A stretch of DNA of 64,000 nucleotides from Halobacterium sp. R2-5 (GTDB taxonomy: Archaea > Halobacteriota > Halobacteria > Halobacteriales > Halobacteriaceae). Of this stretch, positions 44,224-52,881 are shown in pieces; the stretch's first letter is position 1, and each line of letters opens with the position of its first letter. The position numbers were made by a program, and so were the translations under genes. The stretch covers positions 620,001 to 684,000 of the forward strand of contig NZ_JAANTH010000002.1 in NCBI RefSeq assembly GCF_011734195.1, read 5' to 3'. The notes beneath the pieces are model-generated. The model worked only from the letters and a program-made list of their open reading frames with translations. It searched no databases and was not told the origin of the DNA.

Positions 44224-46497
44224 CTACTGGAACGCGCCGGGGACGTGTTCTTCTTCCTCGTCCGGGGTCGCAGCCTTCTCGAACTTCTCTTCGAGTTCCT
44301 CGTACTGCTCGCGGACCTCCTCGTCGACGCTCGGCGAGATGTCCGAGAGCGCCTCCTCGAAGTGCTCGGCGGTGACGCGGACGTTGCCGACGGAGTCGGC
44401 GGCCTCCTCGGCGTCGACGGAGTTGATGAACTCCCGGGTGGCGTTCATCGTCGCCTCGCGGACGAGCGCCTCGATGTCCGCGCCGACGAAGTTCTCCGTC
44501 TCCGCGGCGAGGTCGTCGAGGTCGACGTCGTCGGCCAGCGGCTTGTTCCGCGTGTGGACTTCGAGGATGGCGCGGCGCGCCTCCTCGTCCGGGACGGGCA
44601 CGTGGACGTGGCGGTCCAGGCGGCCCGGCCGGAGCAGGGCGTTGTCGATGAGGTCGGGGCGGTTCGTGGTCGCGACGACCACGACGTCCTCGAGCTCCTC
44701 GATGCCGTCGAGCTCGGTGAGCAGCTGGCTGACGACGCGTTCGCCGACGCCGGAGTCACCCATGCCGCGGCCGCGTTCGCCCGCGATGGAGTCGATCTCG
44801 TCGAAGAACACCACGGTCGGCGCATTCGACCGCGCCTTCTCGAAGACCTCGCGGACGCCCTTCTCGGACTCCCCGACGTACTTGTTGAGGAGTTCCGGGC
44901 CCTTCACCGAGATGAAGTTCGAGTTCGCCTCGTTGGCGACGGCCTTCGCCATCAGCGTCTTCCCGGTGCCCGGCGGGCCGTACAGCAGCACGCCCTTCGC
45001 GGACTCGAGGTCCATGGACTCGAAGACCTCGGGGTAGTCGAGCGGCCACTGGATGGTCTCGCGGAGGCGTTCCTTGGTGTCTTCGAGGCCGCCGACCTGG
45101 TCCCACGTGACGTCCGGGACCTCGACGAAGACCTCGCGGAGCGCCGAGGGCTCGATGCCCTTCAGCGCGTTCTTGAAGTCCTTCTCGGTGACGCGGATGG
45201 ACTCTAGGAGCTCGGCGTCGATCTCGTCGGATTCGAGGTCGATCTCCGGGCGGATGCGCCGGAGCGCGTTCATCGCGGCCTCCTTCGCGAGGCTCTCGAT
45301 GTCCGCGCCGACGAAGCCGTGCGTGGACTCGGCGAACGCCTCGATGTCGACCTCGTCGGCGAGCGGCATGCCGCGGGTGTGGACCTGGAGGATCTCCTTG
45401 CGGCCGTCCTGGTCGGGGACGCCGATCTCGATCTCGCGGTCGAAGCGGCCGCCGCGCCGGAGCGCGGGGTCGATGGCGTCGACGCGGTTGGTCGCGGCGA
45501 TGACGGTGACGTCGCCGCGCTCCTCGAGCCCGTCCATGAGGCTCAGGAGCTGGGCGACGACGCGGCGCTCGACGTCGCCCTGGGTCTCACCGCGCTTGGG
45601 CGCGATGGAGTCGATCTCGTCGATGAAGACGATGGCTGGCGCGTTCTCCTCGGCCTCGTCGAAGACCTCGCGGAGCTTCTCCTCGGACTCCCCGTAGTAC
45701 TTCGACATGATCTCGGGGCCGGAGATGGTCTGGAAGTTCGCGTCGATCTCGTTGGCGACGGCCTTCGCGATGAGCGTCTTCCCGGTGCCCGGCGGGCCGT
45801 GGAGGAGGACGCCCTTCGGCGGCTCGATGCCGAGCTGTTGGAACAGCTCGGGGTGGCGCATCGGCAGCTCGATCATCTCCCGGACCTGTTCGAGTTCGCG
45901 GTCGAGGCCGCCGATGTCCTCGTAGGCGACGTTCGGCGTGCCGTCGCCGCCCTCGCCGCCGGGGCCGCCCGCGGCGATCTCCTCGGCGGGCTGCTCAGAT
46001 ACCTGGATGTCGGTGTCGTTGCTCACGACGACCGTCCCGTCGGGGTCGGTGTCGGCGATCTTGACGGGAATCTGCTGGCCGGAGACCGTGCTCATCCCGC
46101 CGAAGCCGAAGGAGATGGGGATGGTCTGGCCCGTGGTGACGGGGCGGCCGCTCAGGCGGTCGCGCACCATCGGCGTGATGTCGCCGCGAACGCGGAGGTT
46201 CTGGGGGAGCGCGACCGTGACGGCGGCCGCGGGCTTGATGTCCGCGGGCTCGACGGCGACGGCGTCGTCGATGCCGACGTCGGCCTGCTGGCGGAGGCGG
46301 CCGTCGATGCGGACGATGCCCTCGCCCTCGTCCTCGGGGTAGCCCGGCCAGACGCGCGCGACGGCGCGGCCCTGGTCGCTGTTGAGGACGACGTAGTCGC
46401 CGTTCTCGAGGTCGAGTTCGTCCATCGCCGCGCGGTCGATGGCGGCCAATCCGCGGCCTGCGTCCTTCTGCTTGAGCGGCTTGACCGTGAGTTTCAT
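44224..46497 (-). CDS. cdc48: AAA ATPase Cdc48/VAT
   Basis: The 757-residue protein has the Cdc48 layout: an N-domain (about 1-190, starting [20 protein letters not shown]), then D1 and D2 AAA domains with Walker A motifs ([17 protein letters not shown] and [17 protein letters not shown]), Walker B motifs ([24 protein letters not shown]) and a C-terminal tail GAFQ. It unfolds ubiquitin-like- or SAMP-tagged or damaged proteins and feeds the proteasome. It is complete and shows no intein. It overlaps the upstream small gene by 4 bases. Confidence 0.96.
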   Translation of the reverse strand: MKLTVKPLKQKDAGRGLAAIDRAAMDELDLENGDYVVLNSDQGRAVARVWPGYPEDEGEGIVRIDGRLRQQADVGIDDAVAVEPADIKPAAAVTVALPQNLRVRGDITPMVRDRLSGRPVTTGQTIPISFGFGGMSTVSGQQIPVKIADTDPDGTVVVSNDTDIQVSEQPAEEIAAGGPGGEGGDGTPNVAYEDIGGLDRELEQVREMIELPMRHPELFQQLGIEPPKGVLLHGPPGTGKTLIAKAVANEIDANFQTISGPEIMSKYYGESEEKLREVFDEAEENAPAIVFIDEIDSIAPKRGETQGDVERRVVAQLLSLMDGLEERGDVTVIAATNRVDAIDPALRRGGRFDREIEIGVPDQDGRKEILQVHTRGMPLADEVDIEAFAESTHGFVGADIESLAKEAAMNALRRIRPEIDLESDEIDAELLESIRVTEKDFKNALKGIEPSALREVFVEVPDVTWDQVGGLEDTKERLRETIQWPLDYPEVFESMDLESAKGVLLYGPPGTGKTLMAKAVANEANSNFISVKGPELLNKYVGESEKGVREVFEKARSNAPTVVFFDEIDSIAGERGRGMGDSGVGERVVSQLLTELDGIEELEDVVVVATTNRPDLIDNALLRPGRLDRHVHVPVPDEEARRAILEVHTRNKPLADDVDLDDLAAETENFVGADIEALVREATMNATREFINSVDAEEAADSVGNVRVTAEHFEEALSDISPSVDEEVREQYEELEEKFEKAATPDEEEEHVPGAFQ

Positions 46498-46745
46498 CGT
46501 TCCACCTCGACAGTGACGACGCCGTTGTTGATAAGCGCTTTCGCGACGGAGCCCTCGGGGACGTCGAACTCGTGCTGGACGGGCTCGCCGTCGTTCTCCA
46601 CGACGACGACTACCGTGTCGTCGACGACGTCCACGGAGACGTCGTCGTCGCCGATGCCGAGGTCCGCGACGAGGACCGTCTCGTCGCCGTAGTCGAAGCG
46701 ACGCGCCGGCGCGTCGAGTTGCTCGGTGAAGGTGTTCGGATTCAT
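46494..46745 (-). CDS. Hsp20-fold-like small protein coupled to cdc48
   Basis: The 83-residue protein reads [20 protein letters not shown], then [20 protein letters not shown] and [14 protein letters not shown], an all-beta pattern similar to small heat-shock/alpha-crystallin proteins (I recall a haloarchaeal family, DUF7127-like). The coupled ATGA overlap with cdc48 suggests it acts as a chaperone or adaptor for Cdc48. The TATA-like box at 46774 is upstream, so this gene probably starts the transcript for both. Confidence 0.75.
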   Translation of the reverse strand: MNPNTFTEQLDAPARRFDYGDETVLVADLGIGDDDVSVDVVDDTVVVVVENDGEPVQHEFDVPEGSVAKALINNGVVTVEVER

Positions 46746-46773
46746 TTGACTAACCTAAAGTAATCCGTCTACA

Positions 46774-46781
46774 CTTATAAA
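46774..46781 (-). promoter_or_regulatory. TATA-like box of the cdc48 operon
   Basis: Read on the minus strand TTTATAAG lies 29-36 bases before the ATG at 46745. It is one of the clearest TATA matches in the window, with a leader of only a few bases. Confidence 0.65.
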
Positions 46782-46884
46782 CTCTTCGCCGATTGGTGGG
46801 GGACGGTACGGGGATAGCGCTACAGGTAGAATTGCGGTTCACACCGCCGTAGGTGTTTTGGCGCTGGTCGTCCTCGCCGGAACC

Positions 46885-47673
46885 ATGCAGACGGTCACCC
46901 ACGACGGTCGGACGACCGCCTACCGGGTCGAGGACCGCGGCGGCGACGGCGCGCCGGTGCTCTGCGTCCACGGCAGCGGCGGCACGCACGCGGTCTGGAA
47001 GTCACAGCTCGCGCGACTCTCCCGCGAGCGCCCGATCGCCGCCCTCGACCTCAGCGGCCACGGCGACAGCGACGACGTCGACACCGAACCCGGGCCGGAG
47101 ACGCTCGACGCGTACGTCGCGGACGTGCGAGCCGTCGCCGACGAGGTGGGCGCGAGCGTCCTCGTCGGGAACAGTCTCGGCGGCGCTGTCGTCCTCACCG
47201 CCGTCCTCGACGGCGGCTTCGACGCGGACGCGCTCGTGCTCCCGGGCTCCGGCGCGAAGCTCGCTGTCCTCGACGAGCTCCGGGGCTGGCTCGCCGGTGA
47301 GGACGGCGGCTTCGCTCGTGCGGTCGAGTTCCTCCACCGCGAGGACATGCTGTTCCGCGACCCGAGCGAGCGCGAACTCGAGTTCTCCAAGGAGGCGATG
47401 CGCGAGGCCGGCCGCGGAGTCGTCGAACGCGACTTCCTCTCGTGTGACGACTTCGACGTCCGCGACCGACTCGGCGAAATCGAAGCGCCGACGCTCGCGC
47501 TCACGGGCGAACACGACCGTCTCACGCCCCCAGAGTACCACGAGTACGTCGCAGAACACGTGCAAGACGGGGCGTGGACGACCCTCCCCAACGCCGCCCA
47601 CCTCTCGATGCTCGAAGCTCCCGACGCGTTCAACGGAGCGGTTTCGGGGTTCCTCGACGAGCGAGGGCTCTAG
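46885..47673 (+). CDS. Alpha/beta-hydrolase
   Basis: The 262-residue protein shows the alpha/beta-hydrolase order: LCVHGSGGTHAVWKSQLARL (oxyanion region), LDLSGHGDSD, nucleophile in VLVGNSLGGAVVLTA, Asp in LALTGEHDRLTPPEY and catalytic His in LPNAAHLSMLEAPDAF. The elbow GNSLG has Ser as the nucleophile. Substrate is unknown. The ATG at 46885 is preferred over an upstream in-frame start. It is divergent from the cdc48 operon. Confidence 0.88.
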   Translation: MQTVTHDGRTTAYRVEDRGGDGAPVLCVHGSGGTHAVWKSQLARLSRERPIAALDLSGHGDSDDVDTEPGPETLDAYVADVRAVADEVGASVLVGNSLGGAVVLTAVLDGGFDADALVLPGSGAKLAVLDELRGWLAGEDGGFARAVEFLHREDMLFRDPSERELEFSKEAMREAGRGVVERDFLSCDDFDVRDRLGEIEAPTLALTGEHDRLTPPEYHEYVAEHVQDGAWTTLPNAAHLSMLEAPDAFNGAVSGFLDERGL

Positions 47674-47689
47674 CAGGCCATATTTCGAT

Positions 47690-47859
47690 ACGAGCATTCG
47701 CGGCCCGAGCGGTTGGAAGAACCCGAGGGCCGCGATTCACCGAGCGCGGTGAGCGCTCGGGCCGACGACTGAGGGACGCGAAGCGGACTGAAGGAGGAGT
47801 GCTTTTAGTGCAGGTTTTGCCGAGGGGCGCCTGCGGCGCCCCGCAGCGCAAAACGTGCG
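47690..47859. repeat. Intergenic palindromic repeat region before the panB stop
   Basis: Between the hydrolase and panB (convergent) are palindromic pieces: CCGAGCGCGGTGAGCGCTCGG, GGGGCGCCTGCGGCGCCCC with GCAGCGCAAAAC and TGCTTTTAGTGCAGGTTTTGC. The same kind of GACTGAAGGAG...TTTTGCCGAG...GCGCAAAA sequence is scattered in many haloarchaeal intergenic regions in my memory. It may provide termination for both genes. It encodes nothing. Confidence 0.55.
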
Positions 47860-48672
47860 TTAGTAGAGGTCGTCCACGTCGTCTTCGACGTGGCTGTGCT
47901 CGTCGGCCGGGAACTCCCCGCCCTCGACGGCGTCGACGTAGCCCTCGACGGCGTTCTCCATCTCCGACCTGACGTCGCCGAACTGCTCGGCGAACGGCGG
48001 GCTGCGCTCCGAGAGCCCGACGACGTCGTCCACGACGAGCACCTGGCCGTCGGTGTCCGGGCCGGCGCCGATGCCGATGGTCGGGATGTCGAGGGCGTCG
48101 GTGACGTCCGCGGCGACGTTCGCGGGGACGTGTTCGAGCACGAGCGAGAACGCGCCCGCCTCCTCGTGCTCGCGTGCGAGGTCGAGCATGCGCTCGGCGG
48201 TGCTCTGGTCGGTGCCCTGCCGGAAGTAGCCGCCGAGTTGGTTGACGTGCTGGGGAGTCAGCCCGAGGTGAGCCATCACGGGAATCCCGAGGTCCGTCAG
48301 CCGGTCGGTGAGTTCGACCGTGTGCGGGCCCGATTCCAGTTTCACGGCGTCGGCGTTCTCCTCTTTCAGCATTCGGCCGCAGTGCTCGACGCTCTCCGCT
48401 ACGTCCTTCCCGAAGCTCAGGAACGGCATGTCTGCGACGACGACGGCGTCCTCGGCGGCTCGCGAGACGGCGCCCGTCGCGCTCGCGATCTCGTCGACGG
48501 TCACCGGGAGTGTGGTGTCGTAGCCGAGCTTCGCGTTCCCCAGGCTGTCCCCGACGAGAATCACGTCGACGCCCGCGTCGTCGACGACGCTCGCGGTCGG
48601 CGCGTCGTACGCGGTCAGCATCGTCAGCGGCTCCTCGCCCGCGTTTCTGCGGACGTCTCGGACGGTCGGCAT
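47860..48672 (-). CDS. panB: 3-methyl-2-oxobutanoate hydroxymethyltransferase
   Basis: The 270-residue protein has PanB motifs: LTMLTAYDAPTASVVDDAGV, LVGDSLGNAKLGYDTTLPVT, VVADMPFLSFG, KLESGPHTVEL, and PVMAHLGLTPQHVNQLGGY. PanB adds a hydroxymethyl group from a folate or C1 donor to ketoisovalerate, the first step of pantothenate and CoA synthesis. Complete length. An acidic tail (EHSHVEDDVDDLY) is typical of halophiles. It is alone in the window; other pan genes are elsewhere. Confidence 0.94.
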   Translation of the reverse strand: MPTVRDVRRNAGEEPLTMLTAYDAPTASVVDDAGVDVILVGDSLGNAKLGYDTTLPVTVDEIASATGAVSRAAEDAVVVADMPFLSFGKDVAESVEHCGRMLKEENADAVKLESGPHTVELTDRLTDLGIPVMAHLGLTPQHVNQLGGYFRQGTDQSTAERMLDLAREHEEAGAFSLVLEHVPANVAADVTDALDIPTIGIGAGPDTDGQVLVVDDVVGLSERSPPFAEQFGDVRSEMENAVEGYVDAVEGGEFPADEHSHVEDDVDDLY

Positions 48673-48736
48673 ACCTCGTGGTCTCTCTCGCGTCGTGTTA
48701 AACGTACGCGAACCGGCGCCGCACAACGGGGAAGTT

Positions 48737-49000
48737 ATGGCGGGGGCCGCCGTGCTGTCGGCCGTGCCGGAGCTACAGGAGAAGACCGACCCCGAGGGGG
48801 TCGACTACGGCTGGGTGATGCAGACGACGTTCGTGCTCACGATCGTCGTCGGCGCGCCCGCCGTGGTCGCGCTCTCGCTGTTCTACACGCTCCCGTCGTG
48901 GGAGTCCCGCGTCTCGTTCGCGGTCCGCGTCGGCGCGGTCGTCTGGATGATCACCGCGCTGTCGACGTACTGGTACGCGCGGCGGAACGTCGAGGAGTGA
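48737..49000 (+). CDS. DUF5822-like two-pass membrane protein
   Basis: The 87-residue protein starts MAGAAVLSAVPELQEKTDPE, then VDYGWVMQTTFVLTIVVGAP, then a hydrophobic stretch and RVGAVVWMITALSTYWYARR. It fits a small haloarchaeal membrane family (DUF5822, by memory) with two or three helices. The function is not known. It lies between panB (divergent) and the HAD hydrolase (convergent). Confidence 0.75.
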   Translation: MAGAAVLSAVPELQEKTDPEGVDYGWVMQTTFVLTIVVGAPAVVALSLFYTLPSWESRVSFAVRVGAVVWMITALSTYWYARRNVEE

Positions 49001-49522
49001 CTACACCCAGCGGAACGCCGCGCCAGCGCGTTCGGCGGTCACCTCGTCCGACGGCGAGTCACCGACGAACAGCGCGTCCTCGGGCGCGACGCCGAGCTCG
49101 TCCAGCACCCACGTCAGCGCGCGCGGGTCGGGCTTGCGCGCGGGCACCGTGTCACGGCCGGCGACCACGCGGAACGAGTCCAGCAATTCGTGGCGCTCCA
49201 GTGCGGTGCGACACGCCGCCTCGCAGTTCAGCGAGCAGACCGCTACGGGAACGTCCAGGGTCGCGAGCTCGTCTGCGCTCGACAGCCGCTCCGCGCGGGT
49301 CGCGCCGTCGCGCTCGTGGCTCGCGATGAGGTCGTCGACGTCGGCGCCGACGCCCGCGTCCTCCGCGGCGTCCAGCATCTCCCAGGTGTCGTGGGCCGCC
49401 GGGTCGACGCCGGCCTCGCGGAGCCGCTCGGCGACGTCGCGCTCGACCGCTTCCCAGTCGACGGGGAGCCGGACGAGCGTCCCGTCGAGGTCGTAGACCA
49501 CAGCGTCGTAGTCGTCGGTCAC
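49001..49522 (-). CDS. HAD-superfamily hydrolase
   Basis: The 173-residue protein shows the HAD order: YDLDGTLVRLPVDWEAVERD (nucleophile Asp), VAVCSLNCEAACRTALERHE (motif II), RKPDPRALTWVL (Lys) and ALFVGDSPSDEVTAERAGAAFRW (motif III/IV). It is a small phosphatase of the phosphoglycolate/pyrophosphatase group, substrate unknown. Complete. Confidence 0.88.
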   Translation of the reverse strand: MTDDYDAVVYDLDGTLVRLPVDWEAVERDVAERLREAGVDPAAHDTWEMLDAAEDAGVGADVDDLIASHERDGATRAERLSSADELATLDVPVAVCSLNCEAACRTALERHELLDSFRVVAGRDTVPARKPDPRALTWVLDELGVAPEDALFVGDSPSDEVTAERAGAAFRWV

Positions 49523-49570
49523 GGCAGAAGGTTGTCCGCCCCGGGAGTTAGGGACTTCGGTGGTCGCGGG

Positions 49571-49855
49571 TCAACCGACGAACCCGAACCCCTCCTCGTC
49601 GAGTTCCGTGCTCACGTGCGCGCTGCCGCGGTCCGTGATCACGTAGTACTCGTCGGTGTCCGCGAACAGCCGCACGAGGTCGTCTTCCGCCAGCGCGGCG
49701 AGTTCGTCGGCCACTTCCGCGGTCGTCGGTTCGTCGTCCAGCGCCGCCGCGAGGTTCGTCGCGACCACGTCCGCGGTGACAGCGACCCCAGCCTGGTGGA
49801 GCACCCGCAGCACCGCCTCTGCGACCTCCCCGTGTCCGTTCGCTGCGTCTGTCAT
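49571..49855 (-). CDS. Haloarchaeal winged-helix-like protein
   Basis: The 94-residue protein has GHGEVAEAVLRVLHQAGVAV, then DDEPTTAEVADELAALAEDD and a strand EYYVITDRGSAHVSTELDEE, an HTH-like helix pair and wing. The start was put at 49855 (MTDAANGH), though an in-frame start at 49882 would add nine residues. Function unknown. It lies 42 bases downstream of the acyl-CoA dehydrogenase on the same strand and may be cotranscribed. Confidence 0.65.
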   Translation of the reverse strand: MTDAANGHGEVAEAVLRVLHQAGVAVTADVVATNLAAALDDEPTTAEVADELAALAEDDLVRLFADTDEYYVITDRGSAHVSTELDEEGFGFVG

Positions 49856-49897
49856 GTGCTCGTTGTCGGCGCGCTCGCCCAAAGGTCGTGGGGCCGT

Positions 49898-51022
49898 TCA
49901 GTCCAGCAGGCCGCGCGCGATGACTTCCTTCTGAATCTCGGAGGTGCCCTCGTAGATGGTCGTGATCTTCGAGTCGCGGTAGAAGCGCTCGACGTCGAAG
50001 TCCGTCGTGTAGCCGTAGCCGCCGTGGATCTGGACGGCCTCGCTAGTGACGTCGACGGCGGCCTCGCTCGCGAAGTACTTCGCCTTCGCCGCGGCGTCGC
50101 GGTGGTCCTCGCCCGCGTCGGCCTTCCGCGCGGCGTCCCGGGCGAGCAGCCGCGCCGCCTGCGTCTGCGTCTCCATGTCCGCGAGCTTGTGCCGAATCGT
50201 CTGTATCTCCGAGAGCTGCTGGTCGAACTGCTCGCGCTCGTCGGCGTACGCGACGGCGGCGTCGAGGCCCGCCTGCGCGAGCCCGACCGCCTGCGACGCG
50301 ATGCCGATGCGGCCGCCCGTGAGGATGTGCAGCGCCGCCGACATCCCGCGGCCCTCCTCGGTGAGCCGGTACGCCGCGGGAATCCGGCAGTCGTCGAACA
50401 GCAGCGCGGTCGTGTCGCTGGCCCGCAACCCGAGCTTGTCCTCCTTCTTCCCGACCTCGACGCCCTCGGTGTCCTCGGGCACGAGGAACTGGGTTATCTT
50501 GTCGTCGTCGCCGTCGACCTTCGCGAACACGACCGCGACGCCCGAGCGCTGGCCGTTCGTGATCCACTGCTTCTTCCCGTTCAGCACGTACTCGTCGCCG
50601 TCGCGGACCGCCTCGGTCGTCATCTGCGCGGGGTTCGAGCCCGCCTCGGGCTCGGAGAGCGCGAACGCGCCCACGGGCCGGCCGTCGGCCATCTCCGGCA
50701 GCCACTCCTCCTTCTGGTCGTCGCTGCCGAACTCCGCGATACACGAGGTCGCGAGGCAGTGCACGGACAACGCGGTTGCGACCGACAGCGCGCCGTACGC
50801 CAGCTCCTCGTTGACGACGCTGTACGTCAGCGAGTCCACGTCGAGGCCGCCGTATGCCTCCGGCGTGGTCATCGCGGTCACGCCCAGGTCGCCGAGGCCG
50901 TCCCAGACGTCCTCGGGGAACTCCTGCTCGCGGTCCGCGTCGGCCGCCGTCGGGCGGATCTCTTCGGCCGCGAACTCCCTGACGGCGTCCCGCATCTGGC
51001 GCTGCTCGGCGGAGAGGTCCAT
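49898..51022 (-). CDS. Acyl-CoA dehydrogenase
   Basis: The 374-residue protein has FAD-dependent ACAD features: AMTTPEAYGGLDVDSLTYSV, ALSEPEAGSNPAQMTTEA, YVLNGKKQWITNGQRSGVAV, QIHGGYGYTTDFDVERFYRD and IYEGTSEIQKEVIARGLLD, the Glu in the last segment being catalytic. It oxidises acyl-CoA in fatty-acid or branched-chain amino-acid breakdown. Substrate range cannot be told from sequence. Complete. Confidence 0.93.
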   Translation of the reverse strand: MDLSAEQRQMRDAVREFAAEEIRPTAADADREQEFPEDVWDGLGDLGVTAMTTPEAYGGLDVDSLTYSVVNEELAYGALSVATALSVHCLATSCIAEFGSDDQKEEWLPEMADGRPVGAFALSEPEAGSNPAQMTTEAVRDGDEYVLNGKKQWITNGQRSGVAVVFAKVDGDDDKITQFLVPEDTEGVEVGKKEDKLGLRASDTTALLFDDCRIPAAYRLTEEGRGMSAALHILTGGRIGIASQAVGLAQAGLDAAVAYADEREQFDQQLSEIQTIRHKLADMETQTQAARLLARDAARKADAGEDHRDAAAKAKYFASEAAVDVTSEAVQIHGGYGYTTDFDVERFYRDSKITTIYEGTSEIQKEVIARGLLD

Positions 51023-51067
51023 ACCCCGACTTCGCGTCTCGCCTGAAAAAAGATGAGTGATTCTCCG

Positions 51068-52261
51068 TTACGCGTCGCGGAGGTACTCGGCGACTGCGTC
51101 GGGGTCCGTGGAGAGCCCGCCGCCCTGCGCGAACGACGGTCGGCCGCCGCCACCGCCGCCGAACTCGCCGGTCACGTCGTCCACGACGTCGCCCGCGTCG
51201 GCCGCGTCCTCGCCCGCGGCCACCACGACGAACGTCCCGCCGTCGCCGCCCGCGACCGCGACGACCTCGTCTCCGCTCACGGTTTCCTTCGCGGCCTCGC
51301 CGACGTCGTTCGCGTCGAAGCCGTCGACGGTGCCGACGCGCCACGTCGCGCCGTCGCGCTCCACCGCGTCGAGGCCCGCCACGCGCGAGGTGAGGACTTC
51401 CTGCTTGAGGTCCGCGAGCTCGCTCTCCAGTTCGTCCGCGTCGCTCTGCAGGCGGGAGACGGCGTCGCCGAGTTCGTCCTCGGGGACGCCGAGCGCGGCC
51501 GCCGCGTCGAGGCTCGCACGGCGCACGCCCGCGCGCTCCTCGATTGCCGACGGGCCGACCGCGAACTCCACGCGCGTCAGTCCCTCGCCGGGGTTCGACC
51601 GCGAGAGCACGGAGACGGGACCGATTTCGCGCGTGTTGCGGACGTGCGTGCCGCCGCAGGCCGCGACGTCCCAGTCCTCGACGGTGACGATGCGGACGGC
51701 GTCGGCGTCGCTCATTACGCCCTCCTCGGTCTTCGTGTTGAACGCGACCTCCTCGCGGCTGCGCGCCTCCTCGGCCGGAATCTCCTCCCACGTCACGTCG
51801 TGGGCGTCCCAGACCGCGCGGTTCGTCAGCCGTTCGAGTTCGACGAGCACCTCGTCGTCGATGTCCGTGCTCGTCTCGAAGTCCACGCGAACCTTCTCCG
51901 CGGAGATGTCGAAACCGCCGTAGCCGAGGTCCTCCAGCAGGCGGCGGCCCGCGCCGTAGAGCACGTGGCTCGCGGTGTGCGCGCGGCGGCAGTACCGCCG
52001 GAACTCGGGGTCGACTTCCGCCTGTACCTCGTCGCCTTCCGCGAAGTCGGGCTCGGCGTCGAGGTAGTGGACGACGCCGTCGTCGGTGGACGCGACGTGT
52101 TCGACAGTGACGCCGCCGAGCGTGCCGCGGTCGGCGGGCTGGCCGCCGCCCTCCGGGTAGAAGTACGTCTCGTCGAGCGTCACCTCGTCGCCGTCCACGG
52201 CTGTCACCGTCGCCGCGAACGACGTGGCGTACGGTTCCTGCGGAGCGAGTGAGTCTGCCAT
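51068..52261 (-). CDS. Alanyl-tRNA editing protein, long AlaX type
   Basis: The 397-residue protein begins with an AlaRS-like beta-domain (FYPEGGGQPADRGTL), then the HxxxH editing site RRAHTASHVLYGAG and CGGTHVRNTREIG, a coiled region and a Gly-rich DHHA1 domain (GGGGGGRPSFAQGGG). It removes mischarged Ser or Gly from tRNA-Ala. AlaX-L with DHHA1 is larger than the minimal AlaX (about 160). The ATG at 52261 gives MADSLAPQEPYATSF. Confidence 0.9.
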   Translation of the reverse strand: MADSLAPQEPYATSFAATVTAVDGDEVTLDETYFYPEGGGQPADRGTLGGVTVEHVASTDDGVVHYLDAEPDFAEGDEVQAEVDPEFRRYCRRAHTASHVLYGAGRRLLEDLGYGGFDISAEKVRVDFETSTDIDDEVLVELERLTNRAVWDAHDVTWEEIPAEEARSREEVAFNTKTEEGVMSDADAVRIVTVEDWDVAACGGTHVRNTREIGPVSVLSRSNPGEGLTRVEFAVGPSAIEERAGVRRASLDAAAALGVPEDELGDAVSRLQSDADELESELADLKQEVLTSRVAGLDAVERDGATWRVGTVDGFDANDVGEAAKETVSGDEVVAVAGGDGGTFVVVAAGEDAADAGDVVDDVTGEFGGGGGGRPSFAQGGGLSTDPDAVAEYLRDA

Positions 52262-52301
52262 ACGCGTCGGCACTCGCTCCCGGTAGAAAAGCGAACTGCC
52301 G

Positions 52302-52796
52302 CTACTCGTCGCTGAGTTCGACGTCGAGGTACTCCTCGAGGGCCGCGATGACGGAGCCGCCGACGCTCGCCTGCGTCGCCCGGCCCTGTTCGACGGCGAG
52401 CAGGTCCGACTCGTCGATGTCGAGCTCCTCGGCGAGCTCCTCGCGCTGCAGACCGGCGTCCTGGCGGGCGCGGACGACGCGCTCGCCGTAGTCCGAGACG
52501 AGGTACGGGAGCTGGTCGCGCTCGTAGTCCGTCCCGTTCTCCTCCCAGTGACTGGAGTCGCCGGTCGCCCGGTCGAGCGCGCGCGCCGTGTTCTGGGCGG
52601 CCTGCTTCTTTCGCTGCTGGTCTTCGTCCGGCCCGTCGTCCGGGCTCTCGTCGTGGCTGCTCGCGCAGTCGGGGCAGACCGTGAGCTCCGCCCCCGCGAC
52701 GTCCGCCGACCGCAGCGAGTCCGACGTCGACCCGCAGAGCTCGCAGGTCTGGCCGCCCCCGCCGCCGCTGGCGCCGCCGGTCGAGTACTTCGGCAT
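52302..52796 (-). CDS. Multiprotein-bridging-factor-1-like HTH protein
   Basis: The 164-residue protein has a zinc ribbon (TCELCGSTS... VCPDCASSHDES), a charged linker and a C-terminal Cro/C1-type HTH with RVVRARQDAGLQREELAEEL. This is the architecture of archaeal MBF1, which binds the ribosome or transcription factors. A Gly-rich start follows MPKYSTGGAS. It is a single gene on the minus strand. Confidence 0.88.
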   Translation of the reverse strand: MPKYSTGGASGGGGGQTCELCGSTSDSLRSADVAGAELTVCPDCASSHDESPDDGPDEDQQRKKQAAQNTARALDRATGDSSHWEENGTDYERDQLPYLVSDYGERVVRARQDAGLQREELAEELDIDESDLLAVEQGRATQASVGGSVIAALEEYLDVELSDE

Positions 52797-52881
52797 ACCT
52801 CGGCGTATGGAGGCGCCTACATTTTAATACCCCGCTTGCCGGCTGGATACGCCTAAGTACCCGGGGGACAACTCCCACCCC

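Noticed and set aside
36678-46497. Possible inteins in RtcB, PriS or Cdc48
   Set aside because: All three proteins are of normal length with motifs in one uninterrupted frame; no intein blocks are visible.
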